Source: CAVVUC01 sp963751395
Lineage (GTDB): Bacteria; Verrucomicrobiota; Verrucomicrobiia; Chthoniobacterales; Chthoniobacteraceae
Assembly (NCBI GenBank): GCA_963751395.1
Contig: CAVVUC010000004.1
Coordinates: 372,001-436,000 of the forward strand
Reading direction: 5' to 3'
Length of the DNA stretch: 64,000 nt
The stretch's first letter is position 1, and every line of letters begins with the position of its first letter. The notes below the pieces were generated by a model, which did not search any database, was not told the DNA's origin, and was given only the letters and a program-made list of their open reading frames with translations. Shown here piece after piece: positions 41,819 to 50,535 of this stretch. Made by a program: the position numbers and the translations under genes.

Positions 41819-44281
41819 CTAACCAGGCACGGACGCCGGCTGCACCTTCCACACGCGCTCGCAGTAGTCGCGGATCGAGCGGTCGGAGGAGAATTTGCCC
41901 ATGCGCGCGGAGTTGAGGATCGACTGGCGCGTCCAGGCGGCCGGGTCGCGCCAGAGCGCGCTCACGCGGTCCTGCGCTTCGATGTAGGCCTGGTAATCGG
42001 CCAGCAGGAGGAAGGGGTCGTGATCGAGCAGGTTTTCGACGACCGGGCGGAAGAGTTCGGCGTCGCCGTTGCCAAGCGCGCCGCTGGCGATGAAGTCGAT
42101 GACTTCGCGCAGCATCACGTTTTGCTCGTAATGATCGCGTGGACGGTAGCCGCGTGCTTTCACGTCGGTGGCCTCGGCGGCGGTGAGGCCGAAGAGGAAG
42201 AAATTCTCCGCGCCGACTTCCTCGCGGATCTCGACGTTCGCGCCGTCGAGCGTGCCGATGGTGAGTGCGCCGTTGAGGGAAAACTTCATGTTGCCCGTGC
42301 CGCTCGCTTCCTTGCCGGCGGTGGAGATTTGCTCGGATAAATTCGCGGCGGGATAGACGAAGTGCGCGTTCTTGACGTTGAAGTCCGGGAAGAAGACGAC
42401 CTTCAGCCGGTCGCGCACGGCGGGGTCGTTGTTCACCAGATCGCCGATGGCGGTGATGAGTTTGATGATGCGCTTGGCCATGAAATAGCCGGGCGCCGCT
42501 TTGCCGCCAAAGATAAACGTGCGCGCGGGCACATCGGCCTGTGGATCGCGCATCAGCCGCAGGTAGAGCGTGAGGATGTGGAGCGCGTTGAGGTGCTGCC
42601 GTTTGTATTCGTGGATGCGTTTCACCTGCACGTCGAAGAGCGACTCCGGCGCGACGGTGATGCCCGTGCGCCCGGCGATGAGCGCGGCGAGGCGGCGTTT
42701 GTTGGCAAGCTTCACCTCGCGCCATTGCTGCTGAAACTCCGCATCGTCGGCGAGCGGTTCGAGCTGGCGGAGGCTGTCGAGGTTCTTCAGCCAGCCGTCG
42801 CCGATGCGCCCTGTTATGAGTTGCGTGAGGTCCGGATTGCTCACAGCAACGAAGCGTCGCGGCGTGACGCCATTCGTGACGTTGCAGAATTTCTGCGGCC
42901 ACAGTTCGAAGAAGTCGCGCAGCACCGTTTCTTTCAGCAGGTCGGAGTGGAGCTGCGCGACGCCGTTGATCGTGTGGCTGCCGACACACGCAAGATGCGC
43001 CATGCGCACGTAACGCGGCCCGGTTTCGTCGATGAGCGAAAGCCGCGAGAGCCGCGCGTCGTCGCCGGGAAAAGCGGCGCGCACCTCGTCGAGAAAGCGC
43101 CGGTTGATCTCGAAGACGATTTCGAGATGCCGCGGGAGCAGCGAGCCGAAGAGATCGACCGTCCACTTTTCCAGCGCCTCGGGGAGCAGCGTGTGATTCG
43201 TGTAGGCGAACGTCGCGCGCGTGACCGCCCAAGCTTCGTCCCAGCCGAGCGCGTGCTCATCCACGAGCAGGCGCATCAGCTCGGCGACGGCGACCGCCGG
43301 GTGCGTGTCGTTGAGCTGCACAGCCCATTTTTCGTGGAAGGTCGCGGGCGTGCCGCCGAGCAGGGCGTGGATGCGCAGCATGTCCTGCAGCGAGCAGCTC
43401 GTGAAAAAGAACTGCTGCTTGAGCCGCAATTCCTTCCCGACCTCGACCTCGTCATTCGGATACAGCACCTTCGTGATGTTCTCCGACGCCATCTTGTCTT
43501 GCACCGCGCGGTAGTAGTCGCCGTGGTTGAACGCGGCGAAGTCGAATGACTCAACGGCCTCGGCGGTCCAGAGCCGCAGCGTGTTGCAGGTGCCGACGCG
43601 GTAGCCCGCGATCGGTGTGTCGTAGGCGACGCCCATCACTTCGGTCCGCGGAATCCAGCGAGCGCGGTAGCGGCCCTGCTCGTCGGTGAAGGATTCCGTG
43701 CGTCCGCCGAACATCACTTCGTATGCAATCTCCGGGCGCGCGATTTCCCACGGGTTGCCGTTCTTCAGCCATTTGTCGGTGATCTCGCATTGCCAGCCGT
43801 CGCGGATGACTTGATCGAAAATGCCGAACTCGTAGCGGATGCCGTAGCCGATTGCAGGCACCTCGACGGAAGCGAGCGAATCCATGTAACAAGAGGCCAG
43901 CCGCCCGAGTCCGCCGTTGCCCAGACCCGGTTCCTCCTCCTGCGCAAGAATTTCTTCGAGATCGTAACCCAGCGCCCGCAATGCCTCGCGCGTTGGTTCT
44001 GTGATGCCGAGATTCAGCAAGTTGTTCGCGAGATGCGGGCCGGGCAGAAACTCCGCCGACAAATACGCGACCCGGCGCGGGTCGGAACCGCTGTAGTTTT
44101 CCATGCTCGCGACCGTGTATTGAAAAAGCCGGTCGCGGACGGTGAGTGCGAGCGCGACATAGAGGTCGTGCTTCGTTGCAACAGCTTCGAAGCGACCCAG
44201 CCCACAGTGGAGATTTTCGCAGAATGCCTGCTTGATTTCGTTGGCGGTGAGTCCGGTGCGGATGTTTTTGGAGGAGTTCAT
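41819..44281 (-). CDS. glgP: Glycogen/starch phosphorylase
   Basis: The 820 aa product releases glucose-1-phosphate from glycogen using pyridoxal phosphate. Conserved parts include GLGNGGLGRLASCYMDSLAS (about 120), YGIRYEFGIFDQ, VQLNDTHPAVAVAELMRLLV, TNHTLLPEALEKW, and the PLP site GTGNMKFSLNGALTIGTLDG with its Lys near residue 660. Length and ends match the GT35 family. It is followed by a K+ channel gene after 27 bp. No other glycogen gene is in the window. Confidence 0.97.
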   Translation of the reverse strand: MNSSKNIRTGLTANEIKQAFCENLHCGLGRFEAVATKHDLYVALALTVRDRLFQYTVASMENYSGSDPRRVAYLSAEFLPGPHLANNLLNLGITEPTREALRALGYDLEEILAQEEEPGLGNGGLGRLASCYMDSLASVEVPAIGYGIRYEFGIFDQVIRDGWQCEITDKWLKNGNPWEIARPEIAYEVMFGGRTESFTDEQGRYRARWIPRTEVMGVAYDTPIAGYRVGTCNTLRLWTAEAVESFDFAAFNHGDYYRAVQDKMASENITKVLYPNDEVEVGKELRLKQQFFFTSCSLQDMLRIHALLGGTPATFHEKWAVQLNDTHPAVAVAELMRLLVDEHALGWDEAWAVTRATFAYTNHTLLPEALEKWTVDLFGSLLPRHLEIVFEINRRFLDEVRAAFPGDDARLSRLSLIDETGPRYVRMAHLACVGSHTINGVAQLHSDLLKETVLRDFFELWPQKFCNVTNGVTPRRFVAVSNPDLTQLITGRIGDGWLKNLDSLRQLEPLADDAEFQQQWREVKLANKRRLAALIAGRTGITVAPESLFDVQVKRIHEYKRQHLNALHILTLYLRLMRDPQADVPARTFIFGGKAAPGYFMAKRIIKLITAIGDLVNNDPAVRDRLKVVFFPDFNVKNAHFVYPAANLSEQISTAGKEASGTGNMKFSLNGALTIGTLDGANVEIREEVGAENFFLFGLTAAEATDVKARGYRPRDHYEQNVMLREVIDFIASGALGNGDAELFRPVVENLLDHDPFLLLADYQAYIEAQDRVSALWRDPAAWTRQSILNSARMGKFSSDRSIRDYCERVWKVQPASVPG

Positions 44282-44527
44282 AAGGGTGTGGCCGCTGGTT
44301 TGCGCGGCAGAGATGATTCACTACCGGTGCGACCCGTCCCGCCAATCGGACCTTGGTCTTATACTCAGAAGTTTGGGATGGCGCGGACAGCTGTGTCCTG
44401 AAGGTATGGAACAGGAGTCCGCCGGTTGTCCCGCTGCCGGAGAAAGCTGATACCAACTCTCAAAGAAAAGATGACTATTGGCATTAGCGTTCGGCACCGA
44501 CTCCAAGTCTGAAAACTCCCCGGCACT

Positions 44528-45757
44528 CTACCCGAGACGATTGGCAGTCCCCGGCATTGCGTCCGAAACCGTCGAGGTTCCTGTGGGGATACTCCGCCAT
44601 TGGGAGTCATCCAGTAACCAAAAGAGGCAATAGCAGAGAAAAACAAGAGCTGCGAGTGGTTGCATTCCTTTCACCCAATAGATGTGATTCAGACTGGGCA
44701 TGAGAGAATTCTTGGCTACAGCGAGTAACAGCAATGCAAACGCTGAGCATACGATCCCTCGAAGCCATGCGGGTCGGGGTTCCACAAAGGCTTGCACCGA
44801 TGCAAACACGACTGCCGGCGCAAGGATGGCGTAGGTAAGTCCTTCCGTCGCCGGCCCGCACAGCGTCATCCAAATGCTTGTGAGCGAAAACAACCCGGCG
44901 AGCATGCGCTGGCGAGGCCAGCCCTTCCGCGTGAACAGGACGCAATAAAACGCGATGACCGCGCCGCTGAGAATCTGAATGCCCTTATACATCCATGGTT
45001 TGATTGCCAAACCTCCGATGCGGACGAGCAGGAACCAGAGATCGAGTGGCTCTCGTTGTTCCGAATAACTCAACCGGTCATCGGCCATGCGAGTGACAAA
45101 CCATGAGTGGTATTGATCGCGCACATAATTGGAGTGCTGGAGTAAGAAGGGGAGCAGCCCAAGGACGATCAGCGCAAGCAGCAGACGCCAGCCAAATCGC
45201 CTGGGGGCGATTGTCAGGATTAAGAGGCCAAATGCGAGGGGATAGATCTTGAGGTAAGCAGCGAGCGCCACGCAAACGGCAGCGAGGCTCCATTTCTCGG
45301 CATGCACGGCTGCAAGGGCGCTCATCAGCAGGCCAATTAACAACGGATTTGCCTGGGTTACGTCCAGGCTCGGCAGGACAAGTGGCAGGAGCAAAAGAAA
45401 TGCGACCCAGTAATATTGACGGGTGAGGTTTGGATATATCTCGGCGCGCAAAACCGCCTCGATCCCAATGAGAAAAACGCCCGCGTTCACTCCCAGCCAC
45501 ACGATCCAACAAAGCATGCGAGGCATATAAGCGAACGGAGTGAAAAACGCCGCGATGAGGGGGCTGTAAACGAAACCCATGTGCTGCTGGTAAATTTGTT
45601 CGGCATGAGCCCAATGCAACCCGGCCTTTACATAGGTGGCTTCCAGTACCGTCGAATGTTTCGGCGACAGCAACGGTCGGATGATCAATCCCAGCAAGAC
45701 TATGCTCCAAGGCAGAACCGCCAGGAGATTCAGGCTGCCTGCTTGTTTAGATTTCAC
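44528..45757 (-). CDS. Membrane glycosyltransferase, GT87 (DUF2029) type
   Basis: The 409 aa product starts at GTG 45757. About 10-11 TM helices alternate with short loops. The N-terminal loop HWAHAEQIYQQHMGFVYSPL and the following FTPFAYMPR are typical of GT87 polyprenyl-phosphate-mannose-dependent transferases, and LAAYLKIYPLAFGLLIL matches the conserved K-x-YP segment. Its acceptor is unknown. It is 197 bp after the YcaO gene and 246 bp before glgP, so it is probably its own unit. A related sequence of about 30 bp lies on both sides (44330 and 45921). Confidence 0.8.
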   Translation of the reverse strand: MKSKQAGSLNLLAVLPWSIVLLGLIIRPLLSPKHSTVLEATYVKAGLHWAHAEQIYQQHMGFVYSPLIAAFFTPFAYMPRMLCWIVWLGVNAGVFLIGIEAVLRAEIYPNLTRQYYWVAFLLLLPLVLPSLDVTQANPLLIGLLMSALAAVHAEKWSLAAVCVALAAYLKIYPLAFGLLILTIAPRRFGWRLLLALIVLGLLPFLLQHSNYVRDQYHSWFVTRMADDRLSYSEQREPLDLWFLLVRIGGLAIKPWMYKGIQILSGAVIAFYCVLFTRKGWPRQRMLAGLFSLTSIWMTLCGPATEGLTYAILAPAVVFASVQAFVEPRPAWLRGIVCSAFALLLLAVAKNSLMPSLNHIYWVKGMQPLAALVFLCYCLFWLLDDSQWRSIPTGTSTVSDAMPGTANRLG

Positions 45758-45954
45758 CTTTGGGAATTGTCATGCTCTCGTTGAATTTGCAGCGGCTTGG
45801 AGACTGTTTAAGCATGGAGCTGGGAAAATCCAAAGCAAACTGCAACGCCAGCATTGCTGCTTGGGCGGGAAGTTCACCTCCCGACTTTCCGCTGTCTGTC
45901 CACGAATGGCCGGCGTTTTACGACCCGCCCCATCCTGCCAATCGGATCTTGGTC

Positions 45955-47235
45955 CTACGCAAAACTCGTCGCGGGCGGCTGCGGGCGGTAGGACTGAAGC
46001 ACCTCGCTGCGCGTCCAGCGCCGGAAGAGGGCGCGGCTGTTCGCGGGATGATACGGAAGGACGTCGGAGTACCCGGGGATGATGACTTGCACGACGGGGA
46101 AGCCGATCTGCGGCTCGGTGAGATCGAGAACGATGTAGTCTTTGCCGAGCGCCTCGCAGATTGAGCGGGCGTGCGCGATGTCGTCGAGGCAATCGCGGTA
46201 CTGCGGCCCGGGATCGAACGGAACGATCTCGCCCTGGAGGAGAAAATCGGCGCGGCGATACGGAACGAAGCCGAACATGAATGCGGAAAGAAAATTGTCG
46301 CATTCGTCGTCCTGCGTGCGGATTTGCCGGAAGTCATGGTCGAGCAGTTTGGCGAGCTGTTCCTCGCGATCGGGCGCGGAGGAGTCGATGAACTCGTGCG
46401 CGCGCCGGCCTTGTGTGAACTCGGTGAACGTGCGGATGAGCGCTTCCTCACGATCGAACGACGCTCCGACTTTGAAGAAATGATGAAACTGGAAATCGTC
46501 GGGTATATTCCGGTCACGGAAATAGGCGCCGACACACGGCAGCACGCCGCCAAACGAAAGGTCCTTGAGGATAACATCGATGCCTTTGCCGCGGACGAAA
46601 TCAATCTGCGCGCGGATGAGCGGATGGCGGATTGTTTCGATGTCGATGGTTGGCACGACCAGTTTGTTCCGTAGAACGGTGATGTGCGCGCGGCGTTCGA
46701 AGATTTCGTTCGTCGCATGCACGATCGCTTCTTCGAGAAAGTTGCCCGTCGCCTTGCCGCTCGGGCCGCTGATCGTCCGCACGTATTCGATCGGCACTTT
46801 GAGCCAGCGCTCGTCGCGGAGCGAGAAGGCGTCCACCCAATGCCACGCCTCATCGAGCGCACGGAGTTGCTCGATCACGGGTCGTGTCGCCGTGGCGATG
46901 TGGCTGACAAGATCCTCGATCGGCAATGCATTCGGCACGTTGCGTTGGTGGGCTCCGACGTAGCCGGGCAGATCACCGATCTCGCGCGCGGTGAGCCATT
47001 CGGCGCCTTCGGCGAACGCCCCAGCGCGGCTGAACTCCGGGGTCGTCCCTTTTCCCATGGAGCGAAAGTCGAGGCCTTCGATGAACATCGCCGCCCAGTG
47101 GAAATGCTCGGCGACGTTTTCCTCGTGAAGCCAGTAATCGTGTCGCCCGCGGATGATCGGCTCGAGCCGCGCGATGGTTTCCGCCGGCTCAATGCAGCGG
47201 TCGTGGGCGATCTTGATGCGCGATTCGAGTCTCAT
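45955..47235 (-). CDS. YcaO-domain protein (ATP-dependent amide-activating type)
   Basis: The 426 aa product carries the YcaO nucleotide-binding signature in SGKATGNFLEEAIVHATNEI then FERRAHI (about 159-185), with Glu168/169, Glu177, Glu180 and Arg181. DVILKDLSFGGVLPCVGAYF and RTFTEFTQGRRAH (Gln/Arg, about 275) complete the core. YcaO enzymes phosphorylate backbone amides to form azolines, thioamides or amidines in peptides. The C-terminus is Pro-containing (YRPQPPATSFA) but has no clear PxPxP. I see no E1-like, RRE or TfuA partner in the window. The ATG overlaps the stop of the upstream flavoprotein gene (4 bp). Confidence 0.88.
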   Translation of the reverse strand: MRLESRIKIAHDRCIEPAETIARLEPIIRGRHDYWLHEENVAEHFHWAAMFIEGLDFRSMGKGTTPEFSRAGAFAEGAEWLTAREIGDLPGYVGAHQRNVPNALPIEDLVSHIATATRPVIEQLRALDEAWHWVDAFSLRDERWLKVPIEYVRTISGPSGKATGNFLEEAIVHATNEIFERRAHITVLRNKLVVPTIDIETIRHPLIRAQIDFVRGKGIDVILKDLSFGGVLPCVGAYFRDRNIPDDFQFHHFFKVGASFDREEALIRTFTEFTQGRRAHEFIDSSAPDREEQLAKLLDHDFRQIRTQDDECDNFLSAFMFGFVPYRRADFLLQGEIVPFDPGPQYRDCLDDIAHARSICEALGKDYIVLDLTEPQIGFPVVQVIIPGYSDVLPYHPANSRALFRRWTRSEVLQSYRPQPPATSFA

Positions 47236-49682
47236 CGGGAAAGACTGCGGTGGATGGCATCGGCGGCGGCGACGCCTTCGGCTACGCATTGCCCGACCGA
47301 GGCACCGCCATTCACCAGCCCGCCGGCTGCAAAAACGCGCTCCATGCTTGTGCGGTGTTCGGTGTCAACGAGCACGCGCCCATCCGGCGCGAGTTGCAGT
47401 TCCGCGAGCGCGGCACGGACAGAGTCGGCGACCTGCAGTTCCATCGCCTGGATGATCAGGTCGGCGGCAAGCGCGCTCTCGACGCCGAGTTGCGCATGGC
47501 GGATGCGGACGCCGCAGGCGCGCCCGTTCGCGTCCAGCTCGAAGCCGCGCGGCTGCCAGTTCATCATGGCGTGAACACCCGGCGTCGCAAACCAGCTCTC
47601 CGGCATGTGCCAGTGCATCGCCGACCGCGGGCCGCCGAACACGATGAAGATTTCCTTCGAGCCGCGACTCTGCACCGTGCGCGCGGCGTCCATCGCGCTG
47701 TCGCCACCGGCGAGGATCGCGACGCGCTCGGGAACGGTATAGGTCGCGTCGCGCCTGGCGGATTCGAGGAAGCTGAGTCCATCCACAACTCCGGGAGTTT
47801 CGCCAAGCGAGCGCTCCTGCCACACACCCACCGCGACAAGCACCGCGTCGGAATCAGCACGGAGCCGATCCAGCGAGAGTTCCTTCCCGAGCGTTGCATT
47901 GAAGTGGAGCTCCAACCGGCGCGCTGCGATTGCCGGGGCGAGTGCCGCGTCAACCTCGGCTCGGAGGTCCGGCATCCGGCTCGAAGGAATCACGCGTGCC
48001 GGCGTTCCGCCGAGGCGATCCGACGAATCGAACAGCGCGACGTTGTGACCGAATTCGACCAGTCGAATTGCTGCCGCGAGTCCGGCGGGACCGGCACCGA
48101 CGATGCCGATGCTTTTTCCCGTCGTGCGTTCGGGAATGCGCATGCCGGTTTCGCGACGTTCGCGGGCGCGCCAACTGATCGCGTATTGCAGATCGAGGAT
48201 CGGAACGGGCGTGCCGGTGAGCGCCGTTTCGATGCAGGCACCCTCGCTTTGCAGCCATCCCGGCGAGAGCTGGGACGTAAGCTCGGGCAACGGATCACTG
48301 GCGCGGATCAAATCATAAGCGGCGCGCTCATCGCCGCGCAGGTACGCAGCGATAAACGCGGGAATGTCAGTATGCGTCGGATTCGCGGCAATGCACGGTG
48401 CAGCTTCGCACTGATGGCAGCGCTGCGCGCCGGCGAGCAGTTGATCGGCGTCAAAGCGGCGCATCTGGCGATAGACGCCGCCGTACGTTGCGCTGTCGCG
48501 AATCACGCAGCCGACGGGCTCGCGTTCGCGCCGCAGGGCGGAGCAGGCAAAGCAAACGATACAGCTCGCGCCCGGCTCCATCTTTCCACGAGTGAGCACG
48601 TGCTTTGGCGCGTCGGGATAAGCCAGTGCGCCACGACCGAGGCCGGCGAAGTCGATTGCGCCACCCTCGATCGCGGCCGCCGCGACTTGCGGGAAGAAAG
48701 CGCGCAGCCAACTGAAACCGCTCCCGATAATCGCCAGGCCGGGCGCGGCTTCACGCAATGCGCGAGCGATGTGCAGTTGGCGATCGAGGGTCGTCAGCGG
48801 GTGTTCATCCGCAAGCTCGGAATTCGCGCGCGGCGTGAATGGGCGCTCGGAAGTTCGTCCGCGAAGATTTGGGCTCGCGGCGGTGACGTTGAGCAGGGTG
48901 ACGCCTGCGCTTTGCAGCAGCTGCGCGAGTTGAACCGGTTCTGCGAGATCCGGTTTGCGGTAATCGGAGGCGGAGACACCAAAGCCGTCACGCGCCGCGT
49001 CAAAGGCGGAGAGACGCACGGCAAGAAGCAGCTCGGGATTTTCGGCGCGAATACCAGCGAGCGTTTCGAGGAGGAACCGGCTGCGATCCTCAATGGAGCC
49101 GAGGCTGCGCGATCGGAGCAGGCTGCCGGCGAGTGTGCGATGGCACGCACGGATGTCCACGCCGTCGAACCCTGCGCGCGTGGCGAGCCCGGCGGCGCGG
49201 ATGAGTTCGTCTCGCGAGCGAGCGGGCTCTTCGTCCGGCGCGGATGCGAGTTGCAGGACGATCACCGGATTCTCCGATGCGGCGGCGCGCGTCGTCTCCA
49301 GCATCGCGCGGAACCCGTCGAGTGTTCCGTCGTTCAGTCGCAAGCGATTTGCATCACCGCCAGCGCCGGCGGTCGTGGACTCGACCCAGATCAGCCCAAA
49401 TCCGCCCGCGGCGTAACGCTGGTAGCGGCGGTGCGTGAGTTTGCCCGGTGCGCCATCGGGCGTGCAGTCGCAGCCTGTGATGGGCTGCGCGCAGAAGCGA
49501 TTCGGGATTCGCTTCTCGCCGACGTCCAACGGTCGCGAGAGAGGGCTGACATTTTCCCCGACGGGAATCGCAAGACCCAGCCGAGCGATCTCGGCGCGCA
49601 ATGCGTCGAGCGTGTGCAGGTAGAAAGGTTGGTAGTCCGGGATCTCCACGTCACTGCGGTCTTGCGCGCGGCTTGCCGACAC
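47232..49682 (-). CDS. OYE-family FMN oxidoreductase fused to a GltD-like FAD/NAD(P)H module
   Basis: The 816 aa product starts at GTG 49682 (alternative GTG at 49649 giving EIPDYQPFYL). Residues about 45-370 form an Old Yellow Enzyme TIM barrel (RIPNRFCAQPITGCDC, GFGLIWVESTTAG, FAGLGRGALAYPD). CIVCFACSALRREREPVGC (about 372) resembles the 4Fe-4S ligand set of dienoyl-CoA reductase-type OYEs. A helical GltD-type domain follows with RCHQCEAAPC (about 420), but its expected fourth Cys and part of the next Cys set are missing. FAD (GIVGAGPAGLAAAIRL, about 522) and NAD(P)H (AILAGGDSAMDAARTV, about 655) folds end it. It could pass NAD(P)H electrons to an FMN site. It sits between sagB-like and ycaO genes, overlapping both. 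Confidence 0.85.
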   Translation of the reverse strand: MSASRAQDRSDVEIPDYQPFYLHTLDALRAEIARLGLAIPVGENVSPLSRPLDVGEKRIPNRFCAQPITGCDCTPDGAPGKLTHRRYQRYAAGGFGLIWVESTTAGAGGDANRLRLNDGTLDGFRAMLETTRAAASENPVIVLQLASAPDEEPARSRDELIRAAGLATRAGFDGVDIRACHRTLAGSLLRSRSLGSIEDRSRFLLETLAGIRAENPELLLAVRLSAFDAARDGFGVSASDYRKPDLAEPVQLAQLLQSAGVTLLNVTAASPNLRGRTSERPFTPRANSELADEHPLTTLDRQLHIARALREAAPGLAIIGSGFSWLRAFFPQVAAAAIEGGAIDFAGLGRGALAYPDAPKHVLTRGKMEPGASCIVCFACSALRREREPVGCVIRDSATYGGVYRQMRRFDADQLLAGAQRCHQCEAAPCIAANPTHTDIPAFIAAYLRGDERAAYDLIRASDPLPELTSQLSPGWLQSEGACIETALTGTPVPILDLQYAISWRARERRETGMRIPERTTGKSIGIVGAGPAGLAAAIRLVEFGHNVALFDSSDRLGGTPARVIPSSRMPDLRAEVDAALAPAIAARRLELHFNATLGKELSLDRLRADSDAVLVAVGVWQERSLGETPGVVDGLSFLESARRDATYTVPERVAILAGGDSAMDAARTVQSRGSKEIFIVFGGPRSAMHWHMPESWFATPGVHAMMNWQPRGFELDANGRACGVRIRHAQLGVESALAADLIIQAMELQVADSVRAALAELQLAPDGRVLVDTEHRTSMERVFAAGGLVNGGASVGQCVAEGVAAADAIHRSLSR

Positions 49683-50535
49683 AGGCCAGATACAGCGCGA
49701 ATTCGTCCTTCCCGTCGGCGCCGATGAGTTCGTCCACCCGCGGCTGATGATAAGCCATCACGCCGCATGTGCCGGCACCGATGGACTCGGTGGCGAGGTA
49801 AAGGTTTTCGCAAACATGTCCGGCTTCGATCGCGATCATCCGGTGCGAAATGTAGGCGTATTTCCATTCGGTGCGATATGGAATGGCACTCCAAATAAAC
49901 ACAACCGCAGCTTCACCAATGAACGGCTCGCCGTAGCAAGCGGTTTGCAGCTTGGCGGGAAGGGCGCTGGCTTCGCGGACGACGATGAGTTCATGCTCGT
50001 TCGGGCGGTAACGATAAAGGCCCGGCGCGAGGCCGGCTACGCGGTTCACGGCGATGTAAGTCTCCAGCGGGTAGCGCGCACCCGCGGAAGGTGCGGCGCG
50101 AAATTGCTGCACGATCCTGCCGTTATCGTCGCGCTGAATCGCAGTGATGCCCTGCGTCGCCCAGAGCAGGAAGCTCAGCTCTTCGCGGCTGAGAGGCGCG
50201 TCCGAGAATTCGCGGACGCTGCGACGCGCGGCGATGGCGTCGCGCACCGGCATCGCACCGAGGCTGAGCTTTGCAGGCGGAACGAGCGCGATGTGTTTCG
50301 CATCGCCCGGAACCGGCTTTTCGGCTGGAGGCTCGGGCCGTTGCTGGCTGCGATCGCTGTCGGCGCGCCAGTCGCCGGCGTGGCCTTTCAAGATCACGCG
50401 AAGCTGCTCGATCGGGATTTCGTTGAGTTCACGGATGCGCCCGGGTGCCGGTGCCGCAGTCGGGCGCTTGCAAGCGGTGAACGCAGTGACGAGGACCGCC
50501 GCGCAAACGAGGGCGCGTCGATCAGAAAGCGCCAT
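49651..50535 (-). CDS. SagB/ThcOx-type FMN dehydrogenase with lipoprotein signal
   Basis: The 294 aa product starts at the ATG at 50535 (the open frame extends upstream into antisense of the preceding gene). Residues 1-22 form a signal with a lipobox-like FTAC (Cys22), then a Pro-rich linker. The nitroreductase-fold domain begins at DAIAARRSVREFSDAPLSRE (about 99-118) and has AAPSAGARYPLETY (about 147-160), typical of the SagB branch, and VCENLYLATESIGAGTCGVM. SagB enzymes oxidise azolines to azoles in peptide natural products. Predicted export is unusual for that role. It overlaps the DUF4175 gene by 14 bp and the OYE fusion gene by 32 bp. Confidence 0.87.
   Translation of the reverse strand: MALSDRRALVCAAVLVTAFTACKRPTAAPAPGRIRELNEIPIEQLRVILKGHAGDWRADSDRSQQRPEPPAEKPVPGDAKHIALVPPAKLSLGAMPVRDAIAARRSVREFSDAPLSREELSFLLWATQGITAIQRDDNGRIVQQFRAAPSAGARYPLETYIAVNRVAGLAPGLYRYRPNEHELIVVREASALPAKLQTACYGEPFIGEAAVVFIWSAIPYRTEWKYAYISHRMIAIEAGHVCENLYLATESIGAGTCGVMAYHQPRVDELIGADGKDEFALYLACVGKPRARPQ

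Noticed and set aside
47250..49727. 825-codon plus-strand frame opposite the OYE fusion gene
   Set aside because: It is rich in Arg, Ala, Gly and His with no hydrophobic core or motif; the minus-strand protein has clear FMN, FAD and NAD(P)H sites.
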